NCBI RefSeq assembly: GCF_051020955.1
Contig: NC_135016.1
Coordinates: 32,371,131 to 32,435,130, forward strand
Reading direction: 5' to 3'
DNA: 64,000 nt
DNA from: Megalopta genalis
Taxonomy: Eukaryota > Arthropoda > Insecta > Hymenoptera > Halictidae
How positions within the stretch are numbered: position 1 is the first letter of the stretch; every line of letters starts with the position of its first letter. Position numbers and translations under genes: made by a program. The notes under the pieces were generated by a model, which was given only the letters and a program-made list of their open reading frames with translations, was not told the origin of the DNA and searched no databases. This document shows positions 1-12,390 of this stretch, piece by piece.

Positions 1-115
1 AGCAAATCGCCGGAATTGCTTTTTATTGCGGTCGGTAATTGGTAAATGTATGGTAACGGCTTTTCAAACTTCTCGCGGTTTTTACAGCGAAAATATCATT
101 CTCATGGATAATTAA

Positions 116-405
116 CCCTTTCGGTACGAGTGCGTTGTCCGCCGTGACACTCCCACTGTACGGGGTGCCGCGCCGAAAATGCGCACATAACGCAGGGTCA
201 GTCCACTTTTGTACGAAGATTTTTTTAAGCGTTAAGTAATGACTGTGCTTAATCCGTTTCTAAATCTTTCTTTAAATGTTTCCTGTAAACATTTTGTAAA
301 GGGCCTACAGAAATATGGCTTACATGGATGCCAGATGTATTCGGCACTCGCCCATATTGGTCATCAGATGGATGCCGGATATATTCGGCGCTCGTACCGA
401 AAGGG
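116..405. mobile_element. TTAA-flanked MITE, 290 bp (family with CCCTTTCGG ends)
   Basis: Flanked on both sides by TTAA (112-115 and 406-409), with a perfect 15-bp inverted repeat, CCCTTTCGGTACGAG at the left and its complement at the right. TTAA target sites and CCC ends are hallmarks of piggyBac-type elements. There is no coding capacity. The right half contains a 26-bp direct repeat (around GGATGCC...TATTCGGC). Confidence 0.8.
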
Positions 406-1076
406 TTAAACCTCGTCTGTCCTTCGTTTCAACAGATTAACATTTTTAGCGCCATACGACGATATATCGTTGTCGACTACACCGGGGAAAACGTTGGTTC
501 TTTAATATTTTAAATAAATAACAGTCTTATTTTTTTTCTTGTTCCGTTTTTAACGAGACGGAATATCGCATTCGTCTATTCTGTTTTTAATAATACTCCA
601 CTATTTAACAACGTATCGATCTACACCATCTGACGACATGTTAGGTTTCTTAAATACTTTTGCTCTACTATTTATCCCCCAAACTACGATGCAATATCGG
701 TAACTCCATATATGGCACCACGCTGCAGTCTAACGGTTAAACGGCGCATACTTTCATCAACCCGTGGTTACATAAATTAATTTTCATTAGGTCGTGCAGG
801 GTCTGAACGATCAAACGACGCAGTCGCTGCGGCAAATTCCGGCCGTGCAGCTTCGCTAAGTCTTCGGTTTCGTTGTTAATTTGGGAATCGGCGCGTTGGG
901 CGGCCTCCGAGGCCACGTATCAGCGGCCACGGATCAAATAAAGCGCAACTATCGAGCCCGCAACGAAATCACAATTCTACAGATAACATGATGCGCGTTC
1001 CGCAACGACGCGCGGTCAAACCGAGCGTAACGCGATGTCAGAACATCGATCACGAATTTAAACAACGGAGAGCGAG

Positions 1077-1117
1077 CTGAGAGAGAGAGAGAGAGAGAGA
1101 AAGAGAAAGAGAGAGGA
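1077..1117. repeat. GA microsatellite
   Basis: An imperfect (GA)n tract on the plus strand, with AAAG interruptions at its right end. Confidence 0.9.
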
Positions 1118-1465
1118 AGGGTAGCACCCCGGCTATCAATTACACGGCCGAACATTGACCGATCATGAATGCCGCATACGATTGAGATTAATTGAATGGT
1201 TCGCGCGATGGAAATGACGCGCGGCGGGGGCGTGCGAAGGGAAGCGGTTTAGCGAGTCGTTTCCGATTTGAAAACACGGTTCCCGGAGGGGGTTGGAATA
1301 TAACCATCCAAATCAGGAACAATATGGGCGCAGGAAGTCGGCGTGCGGCCGGCCAGCAGTGTAGGAAACTGGCATCCGTCCGGCCCGATACGAAATTTCG
1401 GTTCCACGTCGATGAACAATGCATGCAAATTCACCGAATAATCCCCGCGATGAATCTCGGCGAAT

Positions 1466-1466
<1 letters not shown>

Positions 1467-1496
<30 letters not shown>
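1467..1496. repeat. CT microsatellite
   Basis: (CT)n of about 15 units on the plus strand. Confidence 0.9.
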
Positions 1497-1498
<2 letters not shown>

Positions 1499-2049
1499 CT
1501 CTTTATCTATCTCTCTTCATCGCGCGCGGTTACCACCCTGTCGCGTTTGCGGTGCACGTACGAAACTGATATCCTTTGTTCGGTAGTTTGAAATAAACCA
1601 TAGAAAATCAGCGGCGCTGCAAAGGATTTTCTTGCGGCGTATCAACGCACCAGCGACCGGCTTGTACAGCGAGCGGTTCGCGTCATCAACAGGTCCATCA
1701 ACAGGTGAGAATGCCGATACAAACGTGGCCGACGAATGACGAAAACCGTCGGGAGACCGCCTGAATCCCGTCATGCACACGTACTGACGTAACCGCGAAC
1801 TTTCGCGACACGTGCGCCGACCGAGAGCGACCCCGGCTATGCACGCCCGACGAATTTTCCAACGACGACGTCGAATCGATTACGACCACATCCTCGAGAA
1901 TAGGTGAACACGAACTGCATAGGCTTCCGGGTTCCGCCCGGCTATGTACCGTGCCGAATGCTTTCGACATTGCGCGATCCCTGGATAGTGATTTCGAACC
2001 GGCGCATAGTGTTGTATTTCTGGAATCTAGGTGGAGGCAATTGGATTTC

Positions 2050-3174
2050 GATAATTAGCAGGGTGCGCGCAGTCACGTTATTAATTAGAAATTGGATATC
2101 CTGCTCGTTAGAAAATTGTGTCGAGAATTCGATTCCAGATGGATCTAGATGCACGGTTTATTGAGTTTGATTCTGCGTGCAGCCATTTTATCTGTTCGAA
2201 GTTGATCTTCAAATTTTTATCTGACCCGTTGATCTTAAAATTAAGATAAATAAGGGTCTTGGAAATCAGCTGCAAGAAAATGGCGTACGAATGAACTTGA
2301 TCGGATGAGAAACGAAAGAAAAATGTCAATGTTTTTGTAGGATAATTAGCAGGGTGTGCGCAGTCACGTTATTAATTAGAAATTGGATATCCTGCTCGTT
2401 AGAAAATTGTGTCGAGAATTCGATTCCAGATGGATCTATAGGTGCGCCGTTTATTTCGTTTGATCCTGCGTGCAGCCATTTTATCTGTTCGAAGTTGATC
2501 TTAACCAGTTAGCTGTGTTCGACGAGTATATTCGTCATGGAAAAGTGGCAGCGTTTTGCGTCATAACGAGTATACTCGTCGTGCGTAAAAAGTAGTGACC
2601 GTTGGCTATTTAAATTGTAATTTTAAGGAAAACAAAAACATATTCTCAAATTTCAAGACGTTTAGAATATTTCGAGACCAATCCTACACGAAAGTGTTTA
2701 TATTGCTATAGAAATAAGATCAGAAAAAGATCACGATATCGGTGTTTGACGTGCAAAGTGCCATTATGTATCGTTCCTTGCTTTGCTGAATACCACTTTA
2801 CAGCAGCAATTTGAATTTTTAACTTTTATAAATATTTGATTTTTCCCCTGCGTTTTTCGTTTGTTATGTATATGGTATATGTTAATGTTAAGTGAATAAG
2901 TAAATGTTAGTAATAAAATTGTTAATTTCATAAAATAAAACCGTCTTTTTAATCCAATATTTTAACAGCAACACTTACTCTGTGTTCGACGAATATACTC
3001 GTCTTTGCTTGATTCTCGTGACACATGTAGGTGCGCGCTCTGAAAAGGAGTCGTCACAGCTAACTGGTTAAAATTAAGATAAAATAAGGATCTTGGAAAT
3101 CGGCTGCAAGAAAACGGCGTACGAATGAACGTAATCGGATGAGAAACGAAAGAAAAATGTCAATGTTTTTGTAG
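2050..3174. repeat. Tandem duplication of about 290 bp, second copy interrupted
   Basis: First copy 2050-2340 and second copy 2341-2504 plus 3072-3174 are near-identical and adjacent, both starting GATAATTAGCAGGGTG and ending TTTTTGTAG. The second is split by the TTAA element at 2505-3067. It also lacks 27 bp present in the first copy, between two GTTGATCTT words. Confidence 0.92.
2505..3067 (+). mobile_element. TTAA-flanked non-autonomous element, 563 bp
   Basis: Bounded by TTAA (2501-2504, 3068-3071) with perfect 13-bp ends CCAGTTAGCTGTG and CACAGCTAACTGG. Subterminal inverted words GACGAGTATA and TATACTCGTC lie near both ends. No transposase is encoded. The first copy of the surrounding tandem duplication has a single TTAA at this site (GATCTTAAAATTAAG), so both insertion and TTAA target duplication are seen directly. 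A second copy lies inverted at 10222-10797. Confidence 0.9.
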
Positions 3175-3175
3175 G

Positions 3176-5969
3176 AAAAACAATTCTCTCTCGACAAGTT
3201 TGTTTGGTAATTCCGTTGTTAATTCAAGCGCTGCTATCCATTGTTTATTTATGAAGAAGTCGACTATATTGATTTCTCGACCGAAAGATCCTATGATAAA
3301 GATGCGTTCGCACGGCGTAACTCGTTTCCAAAGAAAAGTGGACGCACACTGGTTGGCTTCTGTATGTTCGCTTCGTATACTTTTGTGTGTTCCGTTTAAC
3401 TTCTATCCCTGTGAGATTCTTGCTAAAGGTGTAAAACAAACTTCTCCGGTATACCGATAATTAACAGCCGAGAATTTCTTGTTTAATGATAAACTTCCCC
3501 GCAGCTGTAGTAACTATAGTATTAAACTAACTTGATATTGTGAGTCACGCTATTTGAGTTATACTACAGAGATGTTATTTTACAGTCGATATTAAAAATC
3601 GTCCTTTTTCTTGTCTTTTATCGTTATATACTTTATACTTGAAATATCTTCGAACGATACGTGTACCGGTAGAAATTGTTCTTGCAATAACAATTTACAT
3701 CTTTTGCATTAGAAAAAAATCATATTTGTGCAAGTATCGCTGTTACTTCAAGCCCACTTAGAGTTAGAATAATACTGTAAAATTGTGTACTTCTTAAAAA
3801 AATTCAATTTGTTAAAGTAGTATTTTAAAAATATTTTTTTGGCCATTCTTCTTATATTATATTAATCTATTTTCTTATTCGTTCATATATTAAAAGGGTA
3901 TTAAAAATGCAAGTTCCAGTTGCGTTTTCACAAACTGCAATAATTGTTTCCAATCAAATTTCCCTTTTGCAATTATAAAGAAGTTAATAAAAAGTTAAAT
4001 TCAACACATATTCCAATATATATATATATACATTTTCTTCTGTACTATCTAAATGTCTCCGCCGTCTTCAATAAATTTTGGAATTTCTCTTACAAAGATA
4101 TTCGATGAACAACGACAACCAAGTTTTGCGTAAAAATATTCGTTCAGCCGCAGCGTGGATAGCCAGAGACAACGGAAATGTTTCGAGAACTTGATACCTA
4201 AATTATCGCAACTTTTCAGGTACGATAGACACAATTCTCCAGTGGACTGATCCACGAAAGAAAGTTCACCGCCGATAACGGAGTTCCTTTGTCTTTTCGT
4301 TGACAGTTCCTGGACAGCGTCGGAGGTGCGGCTCGAGGGTCTCGTTTAAAAAACAGTTAGGAACAAAGCTTTGTCATTCGGCGACCGCAAGTTTTTGTCG
4401 ATGGCGACTCTTGTAAATTTTCCTTTGTTCGCGGTGTGTCGTGCTGTTCTTTACTTTTCTTTTTTAGTCTGGCTTTAGCGGTGAGTTTTTCATTTAATGG
4501 GGTGGCGGGTGGCGGGGAGGGGGCAACCTACCGTCTTCTCCTCCGCTACCGCGGAATTTTTTCCGCAACGTGGCCGCGTTACCGTGAACTCTTTTTCCTC
4601 TCCTCTTCTTGTTTCAGCCATACGTCTTTTCACGGTGGTAGCCAATTTCGTACGCGGTTATTTAAAAAAGTTTCTGCGATCTTTTTTCTGCAGTTCACGG
4701 GGGACGAAGTGTACTCTTCATTGCTGCGGTGTAAGCTGAAGAGAAGCTTCGCGAAGAGTGGAGCATTCTTCAAAATCCAAACAGTTGTGTTAAGATTGTA
4801 GTTTTTAATTCGTGTGCATTTTACCATTTTTAATACCTCCAGTCATCGTCGACTAAGATTGATCGAACATTGTTTAACGAGTGCCATTTTATAAGAACGA
4901 CAAGACTTTATTTAGACTTCTCGACATTTGTATAATAATGCATGTTCGAATTCAGAAATTCAAACTCAAACCTAACACCGCATGAGAAATTTCTAACGTG
5001 AAACAAAAAGAAAACTGTCTTTGCGAAAGTGTGATACAGATTAAAATTTAAATATTTTATCTGTATACGTTGCTCAATTTTGTCGAAATTTGTCACAAGT
5101 AAACTTTACCCATGCGTCCATTCGCAGCGAACAATTTATTGCAAAATCATAAACGCGTCGCCCGATCTCAATCCGGTTGTAGATGAAAGTAAAGATCGCT
5201 TTATCAAATTTTCGTCAAGATTGTTCGTTAGGCGATAAGAGAAATCGATCGTATTCGACTCGAAAAGCGAAATCGCTCCGTTGGCCACGTGCTCGAGTCA
5301 CGTGCATCGGCAGGCACACGATGCACGTCCTTTCAATTATAGGACAGAGAAATGCGCGCCTTTTAATCGGGTTCGGAAACGACGCATCAATTAAACGCAA
5401 AACGCTTCGGAGAAATACGCGGCGAGCGGCGGGGTGGGGACGCGCGAAGAGTAATTGGGAACGAGTCGCAAACGGTCACCGACACAATTCCGGCGGAGCA
5501 ATTAAAAGCTCGAGCGAGTCGATAGTTACTCTTAGGTCCCGGCGAGTCGTTGAATTAATGCGACTTGCACACGCGAGCCGCATAAAGAACGGTTCGGTCG
5601 CGTCGATTTAAACCCGCCACTTCGATAACCGGCGTTCCACTGCCGAAGCGAATGATTGAAACGTTGATACCCCGGGCCTCTCTGAAGTTTCAAACATTTT
5701 CATTCCCGAACCATCCGTTTAAGTCTGCGCTTAAAAATGTTTGATCGTTCGCCCGATAAACGCTGAAATCCCTATCGCGAAGTTTCTTCGCTTTGGTGAA
5801 ACTGAAGCGAGAGGATTTTTATCGGAACTAAAACAGGCTTCCATCGACTTCGAGATTCGTTCTGGCAAAAAATGAAGTTGTTATTCACTCTCGGTAATAT
5901 AAACGTACATGTTTATTTTATATAATCGCATATAGGTGTCCATAGTTTAGTGGTAAACAATCGACCAAG
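3176..5969. other. No gene seen
   Basis: AT-rich, apparently unique sequence. A GC-richer block at about 5150-5650 has long open frames on both strands but no recognisable protein. A short TA run occurs at about 4020. Confidence 0.5.
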
Positions 5970-5970
5970 T

Positions 5971-6187
5971 ACAGTAATGTCTCCCTGATTGACGCTCAGA
6001 TTTTGTACAAAAATGGACAATTTGGGGCGAGGAGGTACGATTTATTCGACCCTTGCAGCTTGTTTTTATAATTGTTGACAATCGGTAACTATAAAAACTT
6101 GTTGCAAGGCTCGAGTAATCGTATCTTCTCTTCCCAAATTGTCCATTTTTGTGCGCGATCTGAGCGTCAGTTAGGGAGACATCACTG
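5971..6187. mobile_element. Foldback TA MITE, subfamily I, copy 1
   Basis: About 217 bp, nearly a complete inverted repeat. The ends are CAGTAATGTCTCCCTG and GGGAGACATCACTG, with TA at the left junction. The arms contain GGACAATTTGGGAAGAG-like sequence and TTCGAGCC-like words around a short loop. There is no coding capacity. Confidence 0.85.
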
Positions 6188-6421
6188 TGTACAGTAATAG
6201 ATTATTTATTACTTATACAGTAATAGATTGTACAGTAGATTACAAATTTTGTGTATTTGAATCACAAATGCATGGACGAAATACGCGACGGGATGAATAT
6301 TGAAAGAATTTTGAAACATCGTTAGAATCTTTTTTTATATTTAAACAGTTTCTTTTCGTTTCGGGTTTCGTGTAATTCACGCTGTACGTTTCGAATTTGT
6401 GTGAATCTAGTAGTAGTAGTA

Positions 6422-6638
6422 CAGTAATGTCTCTCTAATTGACGCTTAGATTGTCCACAAAAATGGACAATTTGGGAAGAGGAGATACGATTGTTCGAGC
6501 CTTCCGGTTCGTTTTTATAGTTTCGAACTGTCTACAACTATTAAAAAACGAGCTACAAGGCTCGAATAATCGTATCTCCTCTTCCCAAATTGTCCACTTT
6601 TATGCATAATCTGAGCGTCAATTAGGGAGACATTACTG
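6422..6638. mobile_element. Foldback TA MITE, subfamily I, copy 2
   Basis: 217 bp, ends CAGTAATGTCTCTCTAATTG and its near-complement, flanked by TA on both sides (6420-6421, 6639-6640). It lies only 234 bp from copy 1. Confidence 0.9.
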
Positions 6639-6639
6639 T

Positions 6640-7960
6640 ACTTTGAATGAACAAAGTGTGCAAGTGTTGTACAAATGTATGATCCCAGACAGTCTTGTGT
6701 TTACATTGCCACACTGCCGCAGCTAGTAATAGGGAGAATGTAAACACAAAGATGCCTTCTTGTCGCGCGAGGACAATACAAACTCCGCGACGGAGTATAA
6801 AAACCAATGGTATTCAGGTTACATAAACCCGACTAAATAAATACGCGCGCATTTCATTGAAAACTGCACTATAATACATTGTTTTTAAACGTACTGTATG
6901 CAGGAGGAAACACAAAAGGATAGAAGTTTATATTAATCAACAATAAGCAAAATCGATAAATTCGACAATATACCCAATAAGGTGGTAATTAAAAACGATA
7001 TGTACATATAAACCTAATGCATATTCCGAGTCACGATAAATCGAAAACAGTATAAAAGGGTTACGTCGTTCAGTTAAAGCAAAATGATAAAATAATTACA
7101 ATGTATTGTTCCTCGATGCACAGAGAATAATAAATATTCTACAAACATTTATTCTTACAACATGATGAATATTCTATAAATATTTATTCTTACAAAAATA
7201 TATATATATATATTTATTTATTTATACAAAATATTCTATAAACATTTATTCTTGCAACATAAATGTTTATAGAAACATTTATATGCTTAAATCGTTGAAA
7301 CCGCGTCCGTAAAAGCGTAGTCGATCGTAAAGGTCAACAAAATTGTCTATTGAACAAGATAAATCGAGTAAAACTTAATGTAATCGAGATCGAATAACAG
7401 CAAAATCTGCAGAAATAAGAGTTTGTAAAAATAGAACGTAAGAATCGCGACGATCAAAGAGCAATGAAATTTTTCTCAATGATCGTAGAAGGGAATTCAC
7501 TTTTAATGTCAGCAGTGGCGCTCGCGCGGAGCAAGATGAATGATCGCTGGCATTAACGACTGCCTCGCGTTGCGTCTGAATACGGATTAATGGGGAACTA
7601 TCGACAAAGCGTCTTGACAATTTTCAGTTGATGGAAAAATAGAGGCGACGAAAAAGGTGGAGCTGGCAGAATGTCGATTGCGTCGGTGACGCGCGATACC
7701 GTGCGATATTACAGAGCCGACAGGAGTCAGTGTCCGTAAGTAATGACTGGACAGCAAGCATTTATGCAAACGTAGGATTTTATGGATCGATTCGGGCAAA
7801 TTAGAATCGCATAGAACATTCTATACGGTGTTGTAGAAATATACCGTATTGGGATTATGGCTTGGATTCTTTCTATCAAGTAAATATGATATTAATTCTT
7901 TTACTTAAAAAGCTTTATTTTACTTTTATCGGGTGTCATTTCCTCGGACGGTCGAACGAC
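6640..7960. other. No gene seen; AT-rich imperfect repeats
   Basis: The part at about 7130-7290 repeats ATATTCTATAAACATTTATTC-like units and a (TA)n run at 7197-7222. The remainder is unremarkable. Confidence 0.5.
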
Positions 7961-8287
7961 AAACAACAAGGGCCCACAGTCAAGGCCTGAATTTTTCGGC
8001 AGTGAAACGTCGACTTCCGAACGAACGCGTCGAATAAACGATTATCCGCGAACGAGTCTCAGTGATCTTTCTTAATATCCATAAGTGATTCGGATTATCA
8101 GTGATTAATTAACTGATCAGTGTTTGGTGACCGTGCAGTGTAAGTGAACTTCGCAAATAACCATACCAGAGGTTTCTCCGACAGTATCCCTCGAATGTTG
8201 CGGTCATCGACCTGGGATCAGCTGTTCGTTGTACGAGGTCAGTACGTACGAGACAGCAAATGCATCCTCAACTAAATGGGTGAGTTT
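7961..8287 (+). other. Possible 5' exon of an unseen plus-strand gene
   Basis: This non-repetitive stretch has several TCAGT initiator-like words and ends with ATG CAT CCT CAA CTA AAT GG followed by an ideal GTGAGT donor (8281). That would be a 5' UTR plus MHPQLNG. A second donor-like GTAAGT occurs at about 8140. No downstream exon could be recognised, so the gene, if any, is unidentified; it could equally be chance. Confidence 0.25.
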
Positions 8288-8754
8288 CTTATCGATAATA
8301 TTTTTCATATTTCTCTAACATACACATCCCTTACGTCCTTTAACACGATTATTATTTATTAAATTAGCTTTGCGAATCATTCGCTGAATTCTGTTCGGAC
8401 ACGGAATTATTTAAATAAAAATATCATTTACGAACTTTGTTAATCTTCACTGTACACCTTGCATAAAAATTTCATATGGTACACATAAGGTGTCATGCAC
8501 ACCAGAAAGTTAAAACGGCTGTCACGGTTAAACTACATATTATTTCGAGTCCGAAAAATTAGTAAATATTCTTCAGACGTTCTAAAGTAAAGGTGAACAG
8601 CGTTTTCCTTAAAAATATCACTATTATGTAGTAAAAAAAATCCAGGAAGTTCTCACTTCGTGACTTGTTCAATACTTCGAACGCGGCTCGAGTCCATCCC
8701 GACCTTCTGTCAAAGCCTCGTGCTGTGGACTCTCTCGCGGACTCTCTCTCTCTC

Positions 8755-8900
8755 GCACCGTCACCTCTCATTGGCCAGTGTTTTTCGTTAATAACCCGTA
8801 AACAAAGCCGCAGATTGCATTTTCGCAAAGGAAAAAGTTACTTCAAATGACCTCAACTACCCCTCATTTTCGACTGTTAAAATAATTGTGGAACATCCTG
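8755..8900. mobile_element. Truncated copy of CAGGGTGTCC-family element
   Basis: The right part only: CATTGGCCAGTGTTTTTCGT, then AATAACCCGTAAACAAAGCC, the TTGCATTTTCGC block, and the end AACATCCTG before TA. The left half is missing or not recognisable. Confidence 0.65.
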
Positions 8901-10217
8901 TATATACGAAAATGACCGTGCAACCAAATTCAACTGAGAAAACGGCAACTGAAAATCGCCTGCTTATATACCCTTTTTGGTGACGTCTTCTCCACCAATC
9001 ATAGACGGTCATTCATCGCGTCTTACATTGTATACGCGGTACTGGGATCACTAACAGTCAGAGCACGGTGGATTCTTAACGACACCCGCGATAGTATATC
9101 GCAGTATATTAGATATACAGTTTACATCATCGGCGGTCCGCGCTGACGGAACCGGCGGAAACGCAATCTGACATTTTCGAATCTCAGTCCAAAGTAAATT
9201 ATAGATTAATTTTTGTCCGAGGTTAAAGTTTCTTTTTCAACATACCGATTTATAGAAGTCTGTCGAATCGTTGATTTCGACTCCATGGCGTCGATACACG
9301 TTTCTTTAATCCTCTGAGCCGATCTTAACAATCAATCTTATTTCTATTACAATGTACTTCGATGGTCGATAAGGTACGCTATTTCGACCCTTACAACGTT
9401 ACAACTGGATAGTATTCACGATGATGAAACGAGATCCAACGTTTTACGGGCTTTTAATAGTCATCGAGGTGAATGAAACCTGCTTCATCGACGTACATAG
9501 ATTCTGCAATCAATCTTCTCGCGACTACATCTAAAGCCAACGTATACGAAGCCGACAAATATAAAATGTTTATTTTACGGTACAGAAGAGGTTAACCCTT
9601 TCGAACCGAATTTTTTCTGCCGATTTTTGTAGTTACTTCTCCACTAGAAATCGATAATACCGTAAGCTAGGGATATAACCTACATGTCGATTTTGGAGGC
9701 TGTGCAACGATTTTGTAAATTGAGACGTGTCCGTGCTATCAGCTTTTTTGTGACACAGAAGTGTGGTCGGACACGGAAATACGCAAGGCGCAGAATTATG
9801 GACAGACATAGAAAAATACGAGGCACGAAAATAACGGGCACAGAAGTTGAGAAGCACGGAATTCTGTGCCTGCAAAAGAAAACGCCGCAAGTCACATCTT
9901 TTCACTTCCGCGATATTGTGTTCCAAATTTCATAATTTTAGAATGTTTTCTTTTCACGATGTTTTTTCTGACATCAATTCTATGTGCTACAATTCAATTA
10001 ATGCATCGACTTAAATCTTTTGAAATTGCGACTCGCGGCTTTTCCTTTATAGCCACGGAATTATGAGCGGAGCCTCTGAATGGGCATAGAATTACAATCC
10101 AAAAACGCCTTTCTTTAGTCATTATTATAACCATCGTTGAATTACTAATTTTTGTAACGCAAAAGAATGCTTCTGAAAACCGAAATGTCCGAAAAATCGA
10201 AATACATTTTTCGTGCA
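8901..10217. other. No gene seen
   Basis: Unique-looking mixed sequence. A TTAACCCTTTCGAACC word at about 9594 resembles one end of a TTAA element, but no matching second end was found. Confidence 0.45.
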
Positions 10218-10221
10218 TTAA

Positions 10222-10797
10222 CCACAGTTAGCTGTGACGCCTCCTTTTTAGAGCGCGCACCTACACGTGTCACGAGAATCAAGCAAAGACGAGTATATTC
10301 GTCGAACACAGAGTAAGTGTCGCTATTAAAATATTGGATCAAAAAGACGGTTTTATTTTATGAAATTAACAATTTTATTACTAACATTTACTTATTCACT
10401 TAACATTAACATATACCATATATATAACAAACGAAAAGCGCAGGGGAAAAATCAAATATTTATAAAAGTTAAAAATTCAAATTGCTGCTGTAGAGCGGTA
10501 TTCAGCAAAGCAAGGAACGATACGTAATGGCACTTTGCAAGTCGGACACCAATATCACGATATTCCTTTCTAATCTTATTTTTATAACAATGTAAACACC
10601 TTCGTGTAGAATTGGCTTCAAAATATTCGAAACATCTTGAAATCTGAGAACATGTTTTTGTTTTTATTAAAATTATAATTTAAATAGCCAATGGTCACTA
10701 CATTTTACGCGCGACGAGTATACTCTTCGTAACGCAAAATACTGTCACTTCTCCATGACGAGTATACGGCAGCTTCGGCAAAGCAAAAATTAGCTTG
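10222..10797 (-). mobile_element. Second copy of the 563-bp TTAA element, inverted
   Basis: Homologous along its whole length to the complement of 2505-3067, with scattered substitutions. TTAA sites lie at 10218-10221 and 10798-10801. The end matching the element's right terminus is kept as CCACAGTTAGCTGTG (2-base insertion). The other end is degraded to TTAGCTTG, so it is an older copy. Confidence 0.85.
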
Positions 10798-10801
10798 TTA
10801 A

Positions 10802-11609
10802 AGGCACGGGAATTGAAAGACCCAAGAGTCAATTCTTTTGTTGTTCAGAAAGATATCAAATTCGCGCGAAGCTCTCGGTCAGTATTGGAAGTCGGTGTTT
10901 CGGGAAAGAATGCCAGCGACGAACCTCGCGATATGATTAACCCCATATACATACACAATTACTGTCAAACCTCGCGGCACACGGTGTCCTCGTTTGAAAT
11001 GGACAGGAGCTTATCACGCGGTTCGCTAACAAACCCCCCCTATGCCCGTGAAATTGATCAAAGGTTTATCAGGCAGCAGCGAGCGAAGCAGCTGCGGCAA
11101 TATTGTGTACGCCGACCGCATTGTTTTTGGACGCGTAGCGAAGGTTTGTATCCATATGTATGAACCAATTAACCGGTCAACGGGGGATGACACACTTCCT
11201 AATTCTGACGATTGTTCTGCTGCCTGCTTGAGCCAGCGGATTACACGGTTCTCATTGAGGACAATGTTAATGGCAAGCTGAGTTATGTAAACAAACCGTG
11301 ATCGCGCATCAATCGCGCATTCATGATCCCCGATTGATCAATAGATAAGGCGCGCTGCGAGCGTGCGCCACGTCCCGACAAATGCATCACACCGAAATAA
11401 CGCCCGTATTAGAATACCGATGCACACTGTTTCTGTCTCTGATAAGCTTAAGTTAATAGGCACGCTTGCGCTGATCCTCTGTTGCCGAATATAGGCTGCG
11501 CAACTTTATGCAGATTCGCAATTTTGTAGGCGAACTTGACGGAACTTGAGACAGAATTATAGAGGTTCGGATTTTAGTAGATTTTTAATAGAAATTTGAA
11601 CAGATACCT
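10802..11609. other. No gene assigned; GC-richer block
   Basis: Overlapping open frames of 79-122 codons occur on the plus strand without a recognisable domain or splice context. They are most likely non-coding. Confidence 0.4.
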
Positions 11610-11826
11610 CAGGTTATGTCTCCCTAATCGACGCTGAGATTGTCCACAAAAATGAACAATTTTGGAAAAGGAGACACGATTGTTCGAGCCTTGTGACTCG
11701 TTTTTTATGGCTATCGATTGACAACAACTATAAAAACGAGTTGCAAGGCTCGAATAATCGTAACTCCTCTTCCCAAATTGTCCATTTTTGTGCACAATCT
11801 GAGCGTCAGTAAGGGACACATTTCTG
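11610..11826. mobile_element. Foldback TA MITE, subfamily I, copy 3
   Basis: 217 bp with both arms present, left end CAGGTTATGTCTCCCTAATC, right end TTTCTG followed by TA. It is more diverged at the tips than copies 1 and 2. Confidence 0.85.
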
Positions 11827-12296
11827 TAGTAGCTCTTCAATAGGGATTTAGAACTTTTAGCACTAAAGGAAAGGTTAGCGAATCGGAGCGCGTGACTAAG
11901 GTTACTATTAATGCAGTTTATTCAAATGCTATCGATGAGCGCTGGCGCGACTAGCGTGACGTCGTAGGACTAGGAACTTAGAACAGACTGAGCTGAGGAG
12001 TTGCGCGTTTGTCTCTTTTATACTGGAAGAGAAGAAAGGAATAGATGGACTTCTGTAGGAAAGGAGAAAGTTGGGAAAGTCCCGTGCGGGTCGAGGTGTC
12101 CAGATATGAGGAGAATTGTTTTATTAGGAGTGCGTGTTTTTTAGGGAATTTTTAGGATTAGGACCGGTACTTGTTTTATTGCTAGCGACCGCGCTCAGGT
12201 AGAGGGATGCGACGCCACAAACTGTTTCTGTAAACCTGTAAATTTTTAGGATTTCGCGTGCAAAAAAGAAGTTGTATACATTAATTGTACAAAAAG

Positions 12297-12390
12297 AGAG
12301 ATATTTATTTCTTAAATATGATAGATATTTATTTCTTAACTATGATAGATATTTATTTCTTAAATATGATAGATATTTATTTATTTCTCT
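12297..12390. repeat. 24-bp tandem repeat, about 4 units
   Basis: Units of the type ATATGATAGATATTTATTTC plus TTAA repeat head to tail. Confidence 0.85.

Larger units (their letters stand above)
406..2049. other. No gene seen; GC-mixed DNA with GA and CT runs
   Basis: This stretch contains unique-looking sequence with two purine/pyrimidine microsatellites. Open frames on both strands overlap and show no recognisable protein. Confidence 0.5.

Noticed and set aside
5183..5611. 142-codon plus-strand open frame
   Set aside because: It lies in a GC-richer block where both strands are open, is rich in Arg/Ser as expected from base composition, and has no domain or splice context.
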